Shown: piece by piece, positions 32,113 through 40,959 of the stretch
How positions within the stretch are numbered: the stretch's first letter is position 1
Layout of the letters: each line of letters begins with the position of its first letter
NCBI RefSeq assembly: GCF_029167105.1
Contig: NZ_JARFML010000045.1
Location: forward strand, 1-60,614
Direction of reading: 5' to 3'
Origin: Bradyrhizobium yuanmingense
Lineage (GTDB): Bacteria > Pseudomonadota > Alphaproteobacteria > Rhizobiales > Xanthobacteraceae
Length of the DNA: 60,614 nt
Translations under genes and position numbers: made by a program
Notes under the pieces: generated by a model
Seen by the model: the letters and a program-made list of their open reading frames with translations, nothing else
Database searches by the model: none
Told to the model about the DNA's origin: nothing

Positions 32113-33072
32113 TCAGCCCGGCCAGATCAGCTCCTGCAGCTCGACCAGGTCATCCGCCCTTTCCTGCCAGCCCTCGATGCAGATGTGGCTGTTGAGGTCG
32201 CTGGCGCGGTGCAGCAGCATCAGGGCCATCAGGCGGCGCTTGAGGGTGAAATCCAGCGCCGTATAGCCGAAGCCATCGAGCAGGCTCTTCACCCTTCCCG
32301 GCCGGCCCGCCGCCATGAAGGCGCTGGGGCCGAGCAGATCGTAGTCGCGCCACCCTGTGAGCACGTCGCCGAAATCGAACAGGCCGCCGAGCGACCACTC
32401 GCCATCATGGCAGGCGAGCAGAAAATTCTCGGGGATGTATTCGCCGATTAGGATCACCGGCGGCGCGTCCATCGGGATCAGCCTTGCGGCATCGTGGAGG
32501 AGATCGTCGAGACCGGCGAGGAATTTTGGCGCAAGGCCGAGACGCTCGTGCTGCGCCCTGCATCCCTGCATCTGCCGGCGCACGAACGCGTCCCAGCGCG
32601 GCTCGATATGCGCGAGCGGTCCAAGCGGCGCACGCTGCACGCTCGCAATGGTCTCGCCGATCTGGCGCAGCAGACGCTCCTTCTGCGGCTCCGGCAGTGA
32701 GGGCCAGACCTCCGAGCCGAGCGTGCCGGCAAGACGCGTCATGACGAGATAGGGCCAGCCATCGCGGATCCCCTCCGCGGCGATCTCGGGGATCGGCAGC
32801 TGCAGACGGCCTTTGAGCTGCGTCAGCGCGGCGCGCTCCGAGACGAATTGCGCCGCGAGCAGCGGCGGAAAGATCTTCAGGATCAGCCTGTCACCGAGGC
32901 CGACCACGAGATTGGTGCCGGTCGCAAATACATGCGGGGAGCCGGCATCGAGGCCGTGGCTGCGCGCGATGTCGAGGGCGATCGGCAACCATTGCGGGGA
33001 CGCGGAGCGGAAGGCGCGGAGGCTTGCGGCGTCGATGAGGTGAGGGAGTTGTTGCGACTGCGTGATTGTCAT
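32113..33072 (-). CDS. Aminoglycoside/choline-kinase-like phosphotransferase with an altered catalytic loop
   Basis: A 319-aa protein of the APH fold. The nucleotide-loop region is near 48-68 (FATGTNLVVGLGDRLILKIF). The Brenner motif HGDxxxxN appears as I209-G210-E211...N216 (LIGEYIPEN): the histidine and catalytic aspartate are replaced, while N216 and the metal-binding D233 (FDFGD) remain. Some hygromycin-kinase relatives also use glutamate here. The ATG at 33072 starts MTITQSQQ; the open frame upstream is repeat DNA. The protein could be a kinase with an unusual base or a non-catalytic relative. It stands alone. Confidence 0.8.
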   Translation of the reverse strand: MTITQSQQLPHLIDAASLRAFRSASPQWLPIALDIARSHGLDAGSPHVFATGTNLVVGLGDRLILKIFPPLLAAQFVSERAALTQLKGRLQLPIPEIAAEGIRDGWPYLVMTRLAGTLGSEVWPSLPEPQKERLLRQIGETIASVQRAPLGPLAHIEPRWDAFVRRQMQGCRAQHERLGLAPKFLAGLDDLLHDAARLIPMDAPPVILIGEYIPENFLLACHDGEWSLGGLFDFGDVLTGWRDYDLLGPSAFMAAGRPGRVKSLLDGFGYTALDFTLKRRLMALMLLHRASDLNSHICIEGWQERADDLVELQELIWPG

Positions 33073-33134
33073 CTGCACTCGCGTATCGACTGCAGGGGCA
33101 ACTTTGGTTGACCCGGTGCAAGCCAAGGAGACGG

Positions 33135-33285
33135 TGCACCTCTCCCGCTTGCGGGGGAGGTCGGCGCGAAGCGCCGGGTGGGGGCTCTCTCCACGTGGGG
33201 ACACTCTCCGCAGACTTCAGACAATCCCAACGTGGAGAGAACCCTCTCCCCAACCCTCCCCCGCAAGCGGGGGAGGGAGCGCACC
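33135..33285. repeat. Family A palindromic repeat
   Basis: GGTGCACCTCTCCCGCTTGC at the left and GCAAGCGGGGGAGGGAGCGC at the right, with inner arms CTCTCCACGT / ACGTGGAGAG. It lies between two minus-strand genes. Confidence 0.85.
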
Positions 33286-33323
33286 TCGTTCGCAGCGGCG
33301 GCGAGACCTAATCGCAACACACC

Positions 33324-34649
33324 CTACCGCTCCGGACTTGCGCGCTCGAACTGGCGCAAGAGCTTGTTGCCGCGCTCGACGGCAGAATCGAGCGCTGATT
33401 GCGCGCTCTTGTGGCCGGCGAAGGCCTGCTCGAGCTCGTCCTCGATCACGCCGCGGATCAGGACGAAGGAGCCGAGCCGGATGCCCTTGGAGTTCTCGGT
33501 CGGCGGATTGAGCGTGATCTGCTCGAACGAGATCGCCGAGCCCGGATTGCGCTCATAGAAGCCTTGCGCGCGCGTCAGCTCGAAGGCGGCGCGGGTCACG
33601 GGGAGATAGCCGGTGTTCTGGTGCCAGGCGGCCTGCACGCCGGGCTGGGACAGATAGGCGAAGAACCGCGCCACGCCCTTGTATTCCTCGCGCGGACGGT
33701 CGCGCAGCACCCACAGCGTGGCGCCGCCGATGATCGAGTTCTGCGGCGCGCCCTTCACATCGGGCCAGTAGGGCATCATGCCGTAGCCGATCTCGAACTT
33801 CGAATTGGCCTTGATGTCGGCGCGCGTCGCCGAGGAGCCGATGAAGATGCCGCACTCGCCTTTCTGGAAGCGCGGCTCGGCCGACTGGCCACGGCCGCTA
33901 TAGTCGAACAGTTTTGTCTTTTGCCACTCGGCAAGCTGGCCGATGTGCTTGACCACGATCGGATTGTGGATGGTCAATTCCGCATCGAGGCCGGCAAAGC
34001 CGTTGGTGCGGGTGGCGAGCGGTAGATTGTGGAACGCGGAAAAGTTCTCGACATGAACCCAGGACGGCCAGGACGTGGTGAAGCCGCACGCAGCGCCGCG
34101 GTCGCGCAGGCGCTTGGCGGCCGCTGCCAATTCCGGCCAGGTCTTCGGCGGCGCCTCCGGATCGAGGCCGGCGTCGCGGAACATGGTCTTGTTGTAGTAG
34201 AGGATCGGCGTCGAGGAATTGAACGGGAAAGACAGCAGATTGCCCGCCGCATCGGTGTAATAGCCGGAGACCGCGGGCAGGTAATCGCCCAGCGAGAACG
34301 GCTCGCCCTGGTCCCGCATCAGGCTGAACACCGGATAGATCGCGCCCTTGGCCGCGGTCATGGTGGCGGTGGCGACCTCGTTGACCTGGACGATGGCGGG
34401 CTGGCTGCGCGAGCGGAAGGCGAAGATCGCGGCGGTCACGGTCTCGGTGTAATTGCCCTTGTAGACGGGCACGATGCGGTAGTCGGACTGCGAGGCGTTG
34501 AAGTCCGCGGCGAGCTTTTCCAGCTGCCGGCCGAGCTCGCCGGACATGGCGTGCCACCAGGCGATCTCGGTGGCGGCGCGCGCGGGGGCGGCCAATGAGA
34601 GGGCCGCAAAGGCGGCGACGAGCTGCAAAAGGCGCAATGCTGACCTCAC
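33324..34649 (-). CDS. Orphan UgpB-like ABC substrate-binding protein (sn-glycerol-3-phosphate family)
   Basis: A 441-aa extracellular binding protein of the SBP_bac_1/UgpB type. After a signal peptide (about 1-26, APARA) the mature part begins TEIAWWHAMSGELG, as in UgpB. I prefer the GTG at 34649 with a GGAAGAG site, since it starts the signal peptide directly. UgpA, UgpE and UgpC are not adjacent, so partner permeases must be elsewhere. The ligand may be glycerol-3-phosphate or glycerophosphodiesters. Confidence 0.87.
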   Translation of the reverse strand: MRSALRLLQLVAAFAALSLAAPARAATEIAWWHAMSGELGRQLEKLAADFNASQSDYRIVPVYKGNYTETVTAAIFAFRSRSQPAIVQVNEVATATMTAAKGAIYPVFSLMRDQGEPFSLGDYLPAVSGYYTDAAGNLLSFPFNSSTPILYYNKTMFRDAGLDPEAPPKTWPELAAAAKRLRDRGAACGFTTSWPSWVHVENFSAFHNLPLATRTNGFAGLDAELTIHNPIVVKHIGQLAEWQKTKLFDYSGRGQSAEPRFQKGECGIFIGSSATRADIKANSKFEIGYGMMPYWPDVKGAPQNSIIGGATLWVLRDRPREEYKGVARFFAYLSQPGVQAAWHQNTGYLPVTRAAFELTRAQGFYERNPGSAISFEQITLNPPTENSKGIRLGSFVLIRGVIEDELEQAFAGHKSAQSALDSAVERGNKLLRQFERASPER

Positions 34650-34796
34650 GATGGCTCTTCCCAGGCCGCAGGCGACGACGAGGCGGCTGTCCTGCTTAAG
34701 GCCCGGCATTGGCCGTTTCAACCGGGAATGAACGCCGGCCGCGCCGCTCAATCGGCTCGCGGAACCAAGCGGGATGGCCTTCCCTTGACCATCTGC

Positions 34797-34890
34797 TAGC
34801 GCCCCGGGCCGATCGGAACGGGGCGCTAGATTCTTGGTTTGACGCGTTTTCTTTACGCGAACCGGTATCCACTTCGCTTGAAAACGCTTT
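34797..34890. repeat. Family G palindromic repeat
   Basis: A perfect hairpin TAGCGCCCCG...CGGGGCGCTA is followed by TTTGACGCGTTTTCTTTACG and a GCGTTTT/AAAACGC pairing, a composite frequent in Bradyrhizobium genomes as I recall. It fills the 296-bp divergent gap between the UgpB-like and DctP-like genes, which otherwise shows no clear promoter. Confidence 0.75.
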
Positions 34891-34945
34891 AAATTGCATT
34901 GAACCTTTTCCTTCCGCCATAGACTCCACCACTGAGGGGTTGAGT

Positions 34946-35956
34946 GTGCCAGTGTCGAGCCGTGCCGAACTCTCGCGGACCGGGGTGGTCTTCGTCGCGC
35001 TTCTGCTTGTCGCAGTCTCGTCGAGCATGCGCACGACGAGCGCGGTTGCGCGCGAATTTCGCGCCGCCGATACCCAGGCCGAGGATTACCCGACCGTCCA
35101 GGCGCTGCGCTACATGGGCGCCCTGATCGCCGAGCGCACCAAGGGCCGCCACGAGATCAAGGTGTTCCACTCTCGCCAGCTCGGGGAGGAAAAGGAGACC
35201 ATCGAGCAGACCCGGGCCGGTGCGATCGACCTGAACCGGACCAATGTCGCCCTGATCGGCAATTTCGTCCCGGCGATGAACGTGCTGGCGATGCCGTTCC
35301 TGTTCCGGTCCATCGAGCACATGCAAAAGGTGCTGGACGGGCCTGTCGGCAGCGAGATCCTCGGCAGTTTCGAGCCCTACGGTTTCGTCGGGCTCGCCTT
35401 CTACGATTCGGGTGCGCGGTCGATCTATAACGGGGTCCGCCCGGTGAAGACCATCGCGGACCTCAAGGGATTGCGGATCCGGGTGCAGCAGTCGGAGTTG
35501 ATGAGCCAGATGATGCGCGCGCTCGGCGCCGAACCGGTCGAGCTGCCGTACGGGCAGGTGCTCACCGGGCTTGCCAACCATCTGATCGACGGCGCCGAGA
35601 ACAACTGGCCATCCTTCGTGACCACGAATCATTACAAGCATGCCGGCCACTACACGCTCACCCAGCACACGATGAGCCCGGAGGTGCTGGTGATCTCGCT
35701 GAAGGCCTGGAACAGCCTGTCGGCGGAGGAGCAGACGATCTTTAAGGAGGCCGCGCAGCGCTCCAGCCGGTTCATGCGCGAGAAGTGGCGTGACCTCGAG
35801 GACCAGTCGCAGCGCAAGGCGCAGGAAGCCGGCGTGACCATCATCAGGGACATCGACCGCGAGCCGTTCGAGGAGGCGATGGCCGCAATCTACGCCAAGG
35901 CGGAAGCCGACCCCGCGGCGGCCGCGCTGATCGAACGGATTCGCAAGGTGGAGTGA
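34946..35956 (+). CDS. TRAP-type (DctP-family) solute-binding protein linked to a two-component system
   Basis: A 336-aa periplasmic protein of the DctP family: KVFHSRQLGEEKETIEQTRAG and the ligand-arginine region ADLKGLRIRVQ are typical. The start is inferred as a GTG at 34946 after GAGGGG, giving a signal peptide of about 33 residues; TTG 34940 and GTG 34952 are alternatives. No DctQ or DctM permease genes are present. Instead, a histidine kinase starts 6 nt after its stop. It probably presents a carboxylate ligand to that kinase, as TorT does for TorS (inference). Confidence 0.85.
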   Translation: MPVSSRAELSRTGVVFVALLLVAVSSSMRTTSAVAREFRAADTQAEDYPTVQALRYMGALIAERTKGRHEIKVFHSRQLGEEKETIEQTRAGAIDLNRTNVALIGNFVPAMNVLAMPFLFRSIEHMQKVLDGPVGSEILGSFEPYGFVGLAFYDSGARSIYNGVRPVKTIADLKGLRIRVQQSELMSQMMRALGAEPVELPYGQVLTGLANHLIDGAENNWPSFVTTNHYKHAGHYTLTQHTMSPEVLVISLKAWNSLSAEEQTIFKEAAQRSSRFMREKWRDLEDQSQRKAQEAGVTIIRDIDREPFEEAMAAIYAKAEADPAAAALIERIRKVE

Positions 35957-35962
35957 GGCCTG

Positions 35963-38041
35963 TTGGCTGCGCTTGGACATAGCGAACACGCGGACAAGCC
36001 GCCCGGCCCGATCGGGCAGCTGCGCGCGCGCATCGTCGGCCTCTTGCGGGCGGTGCCGATCCGCTGGCGCATCCTGTCGATCGCCGCGCTGAACTCCGCC
36101 GTGGTCGTGGTGCTGGTGGCGATGATCTGGAACGGCGCGCAGGTGCTCGGCTCGGCCTGGGACGACGTGCGCCGGGTGCGCGAGTCCGACCGGATCCTGG
36201 CGCTGCTCGAAAGCGAGACCGGACGGCTGCAGAACCTGATCCACCGCTACATCAACCAGCCGAGCCCCGACCTGTTCGCCGAGATCCTGTTGCTGCGCGA
36301 GGCGGTGCTGGGCACGCTGACCAATCGCGCCGCCAAGGACCCGATGCTGTCGGGCTCGGTCGAGGAGCTGGAGCGCACCACCGACCGCTTCCTCAACGGC
36401 TTCGGCGAGCTACGCAGCGTGCAGTCCACCATCGCCAAGACCTATGAGGAGCAGGTGCAGGGCCCCGCCAGGGACATGGCGGGCCTCTACTCCATCATCG
36501 AGGGCGCCACCGGCCATCGCGACGCGCTGATCTGGCCCTCGCTCGGCAAATCCCGCGAGGCCTTCACCGCGATGCTGGTCGCGGCCAATTCCTACTATCT
36601 GTCGCAGTCGTCGGGCGCCGCCGACGACGCGCGCCGCCACACCGAGACGATCGAGAGGACCATCCCGGTCATGATCGATCTCGCCGACAACGACCTGCAG
36701 AAGATGGCGTTGCAGCGGCTCGCGGCCCGCACCGCCGCACTTCGCGAGGGCTTTGCAAAGCTCTCCGAGCAGCTTGCGAGCCGCACCGAGCTGCTCCGCA
36801 ACACCATCGACGCCAGCCAGGCCGAGGCGATCGGCGCCATCGACGACCTCTCGACCAAGATGCGCCAGCGCGAGCAGAAGGCGCAGGAGACGTTCGACCG
36901 CACGCTGGCGGACATCTCGCGCCGGGTGCTGTCGATCGCGGTGATCTTCCTCGGCATCATCCTCACCGCGGGCGTCCTGATCGCGCTGTCGATCCGCCTG
37001 CCGCTGCAGCAGATCATGTCCGCGATGCGCGCGATCACGCTCGGCGACCTCGACCGCGAGGTGCAGGGAACGAAAGCGCGCGACGAGGTCGGGGCCATGG
37101 CGCGCGCGGTGGAGGTGTTCCGCGAGAACGCGATCGCCAAGCGCCGGACCGAGGACGAGCTGCGCGCGTCCAAGGAAAAGGCCGAGAGCGCCCTGCTCGA
37201 GCTCAACACCGCGCAGCAGAACCTGATCGATGCCGAGCGGCTGGCCGCGCTCGGCGGCCTGGTTGCCGGCGTCGCGCACGAGGTCAACAACCCGATCGGC
37301 ATCAGCCTGACGGTGGCTTCGAGCTTTGCCCGGCGCACCGAGATTTTCGAAGCCCAGCTCAAGGGCGAGGGCGGCCTGCGCCGCTCGCAGCTGGAGGAGT
37401 TCGTGCAATCCTCGCGCGACGCCTCGCAGCAGCTCGTCGCCAACCTGACCCGCGCCGGCGAGCTGATCCAGTCGTTCAAGCAGGTCGCGGTCGACCGGTC
37501 CCATGCCGAGCGGCGGCAGTTCTCCTTGAGCGAAGCCACCGACCAGATCATCGCCAGCCTCAAGCCCGTCCTGAAGCGCTCGCCGATCACACTGGAGGTC
37601 GACGTCCCCGAGGGGCTGCTGCTCGACGGCTATCCCGGCTCCTATGGCCAGATCCTGACCAACCTCTTCCTCAACGCCGCCAACCACGCCTTCGCCGACG
37701 GCCGCGCCGGCCGGATCGCGATCTCGGCGCGGCCGCGCGGGACCGAGGACATCGAGATCAGCTTCTCCGACGACGGGGCCGGCATGACCCCGGACGTGCA
37801 GCGCCAGGCCTTTGACCCTTTCTTTACCACCCGGCGCAATGAAGGCGGCACGGGACTTGGCCTTCATATCGTCTATAACCTCGTCACCCAGCAGCTCGGC
37901 GGCCGGATGATGCTGGAATCCAAGCTGGGACAAGGCACTACTTTTCGCATTATCATGCCCCGCGTCGCCAAGGGCGGCGCGCAAAGCACAGAAAGTGACG
38001 GATCTTCGCAATGGCCGAACAGGACGATGTCCTCCACCTGA
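35963..38041 (+). CDS. Membrane sensor histidine kinase with a large periplasmic domain
   Basis: A 692-aa kinase starting with TTG. The first membrane helix is at about 35-56, a long helical periplasmic region spans about 57-310, the second helix is near 313-337, and a HAMP linker follows (PLQQIMSAMRAITLGDLDREV). The phospho-acceptor is H439 in GVAHEVNNP. The ATPase part has N, G1 and G2 boxes (NAANHAF, SDDGAGM, GGTGLGLHIV). No receiver is attached. It is coupled to the DctP-like gene upstream and its last 31 nt overlap the next kinase gene. The periplasmic region resembles TorS-type helical sensors in character. Confidence 0.9.
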   Translation: MAALGHSEHADKPPGPIGQLRARIVGLLRAVPIRWRILSIAALNSAVVVVLVAMIWNGAQVLGSAWDDVRRVRESDRILALLESETGRLQNLIHRYINQPSPDLFAEILLLREAVLGTLTNRAAKDPMLSGSVEELERTTDRFLNGFGELRSVQSTIAKTYEEQVQGPARDMAGLYSIIEGATGHRDALIWPSLGKSREAFTAMLVAANSYYLSQSSGAADDARRHTETIERTIPVMIDLADNDLQKMALQRLAARTAALREGFAKLSEQLASRTELLRNTIDASQAEAIGAIDDLSTKMRQREQKAQETFDRTLADISRRVLSIAVIFLGIILTAGVLIALSIRLPLQQIMSAMRAITLGDLDREVQGTKARDEVGAMARAVEVFRENAIAKRRTEDELRASKEKAESALLELNTAQQNLIDAERLAALGGLVAGVAHEVNNPIGISLTVASSFARRTEIFEAQLKGEGGLRRSQLEEFVQSSRDASQQLVANLTRAGELIQSFKQVAVDRSHAERRQFSLSEATDQIIASLKPVLKRSPITLEVDVPEGLLLDGYPGSYGQILTNLFLNAANHAFADGRAGRIAISARPRGTEDIEISFSDDGAGMTPDVQRQAFDPFFTTRRNEGGTGLGLHIVYNLVTQQLGGRMMLESKLGQGTTFRIIMPRVAKGGAQSTESDGSSQWPNRTMSST

Positions 38042-39756
38042 TCGACGATACCGGTACCGCGTCGGAGGACAGCAACGCCCGGAAATGGAAGATCGCCGTC
38101 ATCGATGACGATCCGGCCGTGCATGACGGCACGCGTTTCGCGCTGTCGGACTACAGCCTGAACGGCCAGAGCCTGGAGATCCTGTCGGCCTATTCCGCGG
38201 CCGAAGGCCGCAAGCTGATGGCCGAGCACCGCGACATCGCCGCCGTGCTGCTCGACGTCATCATGGAGACCGACGTCGCCGGCCTCGAGCTGGTCGAGTT
38301 CATCCGCAACGAGATCCGGAACGAGACCGTGCGCATCATCCTGCGCACCGGCCAGCCCGGCCAGGCGCCGGAGCGGCGCGTCATCGTGCAGTACGACATC
38401 AACGACTACAAGGCCAAGACCGAGCTCACCGCCGACAAGCTGTTCACCTCGCTGACCGCGGCGCTGCGCTCCTATCAGCAGCTCGAGCGCATGGTGCAGA
38501 CGCGGCGCGGGCTGGAGATCATCATCGACGCGGCGTCCACGCTGTACGACTTCAAGTCGATGCAGCGGCTCGCCGAGGGCGTCCTGACCCAGCTCGCTTC
38601 GCTCCTCAACGTCGACTGCGCCGGCATCCTGGTGCTGCGCGACAATGGCGGCATCGATCCCGAGCTCTCGGTGCTCGCCGGCAGCGGCTGCTACAGCCGC
38701 TTCATCGGCACCACCTCATCGAAGGCGCTCGACCCCGAGCTGCGCGAGATGGTGGAGGCCGCGTTTCAGCGCCGCAAGAACGAGTTCGCCGACCATCGCA
38801 GCGTGATCTATTTGCGCACCGGATCGGGCCGCGAGGTCGTGGTGCTGCTCCAGGCCGAGCGCGAGCTGTCGGAGACCGACCGTTCGCTGGTCGAGATCTT
38901 CTCGAGCCGGCTCTCGATCGCCTTCGACAACGTGATCCTCTACCAGCAGCTGCAGGACGCCAATGCCCAGCTGGAGGACCGCGTCGCCCAGCGCACCCGC
39001 GCCCTGATGCAGGCCAACCGCCGCCTCTCGGCGCAATGGCTGCGGCTGCAGCGCGCCAACGGCTTCAAGAACGAGATCCTGGGCACCGTCGCGCACGACC
39101 TGAAGAACCCGCTCGGCGTCATTCTCGGCCGCACCGAGATGCTCAAGGAGCTGATCTCGACCGGCGCCTCGGAAAGCGGGGTCGTCGCCCAGGTCGACCA
39201 CATCCGCGACGCCACCAAGCGCCTGACCACGATGGTCGATCATCTGATCTCGGACGCGATGGCGGATGCCTTCGACATCACCATCCGCCGCGAGCCGGTC
39301 GACGTCGCCGCGCTGGTCAAGGAGGTCGCCGAGGCCAACCAGCCGCTCGCGGTCAACAAGCAGCAGGCGATCAGCGTCACCGCGCCACCCAACATCGTCA
39401 CCATGTGCGACACCGACCGCATCCGCGAGGCGATCGACAATCTCATCAGCAACGCCATCAAATACTCGCCGATCGGCGGCAAGATCGACGTCACCGTGGT
39501 CCACGAGGGCAGCGACACCGTCGTCAGCGTCAGCGATGAGGGCGCCGGCCTGTCGCCGGAGGATCTCGGCCGCCTGTTCGGCAGGTTCCAGCGGCTGTCG
39601 GCCAAGCCGACCGCCGGCGAGAGCTCGACGGGACTTGGGCTCTCCATCGTCAAGCGTATCATCGACATGCACGGCGGCGAGGTGACCGCCGAGAGCGAGG
39701 GCCCCGGCAAGGGCTCGACCTTCACCATCACCCTCCCCGCGACAGAAATGCCGTGA
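38011..39756 (+). CDS. Soluble hybrid protein: receiver, DUF3369 and histidine kinase
   Basis: A 581-aa cytoplasmic protein. Residues 28-150 are a receiver with phospho-acceptor D82 (VLLDVIMET). A DUF3369 (GAF-like) sensor follows at about 160-310, then a coiled coil, a HisKA domain with H362 (TVAHDLKNP) and an ATPase domain (NLISNAIKYS, SDEGAGLS, STGLGLSIV). With the receiver ahead of a kinase, it can relay phosphate from the membrane kinase encoded upstream and add a cytoplasmic signal. It overlaps the upstream gene by 31 nt and is followed by an OmpR-type regulator. Confidence 0.92.
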   Translation: MAEQDDVLHLIDDTGTASEDSNARKWKIAVIDDDPAVHDGTRFALSDYSLNGQSLEILSAYSAAEGRKLMAEHRDIAAVLLDVIMETDVAGLELVEFIRNEIRNETVRIILRTGQPGQAPERRVIVQYDINDYKAKTELTADKLFTSLTAALRSYQQLERMVQTRRGLEIIIDAASTLYDFKSMQRLAEGVLTQLASLLNVDCAGILVLRDNGGIDPELSVLAGSGCYSRFIGTTSSKALDPELREMVEAAFQRRKNEFADHRSVIYLRTGSGREVVVLLQAERELSETDRSLVEIFSSRLSIAFDNVILYQQLQDANAQLEDRVAQRTRALMQANRRLSAQWLRLQRANGFKNEILGTVAHDLKNPLGVILGRTEMLKELISTGASESGVVAQVDHIRDATKRLTTMVDHLISDAMADAFDITIRREPVDVAALVKEVAEANQPLAVNKQQAISVTAPPNIVTMCDTDRIREAIDNLISNAIKYSPIGGKIDVTVVHEGSDTVVSVSDEGAGLSPEDLGRLFGRFQRLSAKPTAGESSTGLGLSIVKRIIDMHGGEVTAESEGPGKGSTFTITLPATEMP

Positions 39757-39808
39757 TGCCAAAGCCCGTGATGCAAAGCCCGTGATGCAAAGCCCATGAC
39801 CCAAAGCC
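39752..39808 (+). repeat. Four 14-15-bp tandem repeats around the regulator start
   Basis: The unit CGTGATGCAAAGCC occurs three times (first copy with one extra C), and a fourth diverged copy CATGACCCAAAGCC supplies the start codon of the response regulator. The first copy also contains the stop codon of the kinase gene. The repeats add extra GTG/ATG codons upstream of the true start. Confidence 0.85.
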
Positions 39809-40527
39809 AGCACATCATGATCGTCGACGATGAGGCTCCGGCCCGGGAGATGGTCGGCGATTACCTCAAGATGCACGGCTTCACCGTGACGCTGTGCGAC
39901 GGCGGCAAGTCCTTGCGCGCCGCGATCCAGGGCAGCATGCCCGATCTCGTCGTGCTCGACCTCAATATGCCCGAGGAAGACGGGCTCTCGATCATCCGCG
40001 ACCTCAAGAGCCGCATCAACGTGCCGGTGATCATGCTGACGGCGACCGCGAGCCCGATCGACCGCGTCGTCGGCCTCGAGCTCGGCGCGGACGATTACGT
40101 GGCCAAGCCCTGCGAGCTGCGCGAGCTGATGGCGCGCATCCGCTCGGTGCTGCGGCGGAGCGGACCGGCCAAGGCGGCAGACGCGCCGGCGGCGAAGTCG
40201 GACAAGGAGCAGCTGGTGCGCTTCGGCACCAAATGGCTCGACCTCGAAGCGCAGGCCTTGCGCGATGACGAGGGCAACGAGCATCCGCTGACCGCATCCG
40301 AGTTCGGGCTGCTCAAGGTGTTCGCGGCCAATCCGAAGCGCGTGCTGTCGCGCGAGCGCCTGCTCGAGCTTGCCAACGCCCGCGACGCCGAAGCTTTCGA
40401 CCGCGCGGTCGATCTGCGCATCATGCGCATCCGCCGCAAGATCGAGCCCGACCCTGCCAAGCCTGCCGTGATCCGCACCATCCGCGGCGGCGGCTATCTG
40501 TTCTCGCCGCAGGGCGAGAAGGCGTAG
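39796..40527 (+). CDS. OmpR-family response regulator
   Basis: A 243-aa regulator. The receiver is at 1-125 with phospho-acceptor D55 (VVLDLNMPEEDG), the conserved T (MLTAT) and K (VAKP), and a winged-helix DNA-binding domain is at about 145-240 (LTASEFGLLKVFAANPKRVL, RIRRKIE). It is the output of the kinase pair encoded upstream, from which it is separated only by the tandem repeat. Its targets are not evident; the DctP-like gene or a TRAP transporter elsewhere are candidates. Confidence 0.93.
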   Translation: MTQSQHIMIVDDEAPAREMVGDYLKMHGFTVTLCDGGKSLRAAIQGSMPDLVVLDLNMPEEDGLSIIRDLKSRINVPVIMLTATASPIDRVVGLELGADDYVAKPCELRELMARIRSVLRRSGPAKAADAPAAKSDKEQLVRFGTKWLDLEAQALRDDEGNEHPLTASEFGLLKVFAANPKRVLSRERLLELANARDAEAFDRAVDLRIMRIRRKIEPDPAKPAVIRTIRGGGYLFSPQGEKA

Positions 40528-40545
40528 CGCAGACCCACACTCCGC

Positions 40546-40688
40546 CGTCATCCCGGGGTGCGCGCAGCGCGAGCCCGGGATCCATAACCACAGGCCGTGG
40601 TTTGGCGAAGATTCGGAGTTGGCAAGCTCGCGCCAGACTTCCCCCTGGGGCTATGGGTCCCGGGCTCGCTTCGCGCCCCCGGGACGAC
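40546..40688. repeat. Family B palindromic repeat (long variant)
   Basis: CGTCATCCCGGGGTGCGCGC at the left and GCGCCCCCGGGACGAC at the right, with inner GGGATCCATA / TATGGGTCCC and CCACAGG / CCCTGGGG-type pairings. The rest of the 432-bp gap up to the sigma gene contains only a CGCGGC-CGTT-GCCGCG hairpin (40820-40835). Confidence 0.75.
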
Positions 40689-40959
40689 AGCAATAGGTGT
40701 GGCGCGACCAAACGCAAGTCACCGGGATTCGTTCCGCGGCGCGTCCGTCCGGCCCCGAATGGCACTCCCGTATTTCCCGTATGTTGAAATTCCACGGCTT
40801 TTTGCCCCGAATGTTTCGTCGCGGCCGTTGCCGCGAAACAATTTGGCGGCGCACGAAACCATTTTCCCCCTTTGGTGCAGACGTCCCGAAACGTTGGCTC
40901 ATTAACACTTTGACCCAAGGAAACGCCGCTCGGTTGCGGCGCTACGGGGAGCCAAGTCC

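Noticed and set aside
40810..40920. An EcfG-type or other ECF promoter upstream of the sigma gene (GAAAC motifs)
   Set aside because: Several GAAAC motifs are present, but none has a CGTT-like -10 at 16-17 nt.
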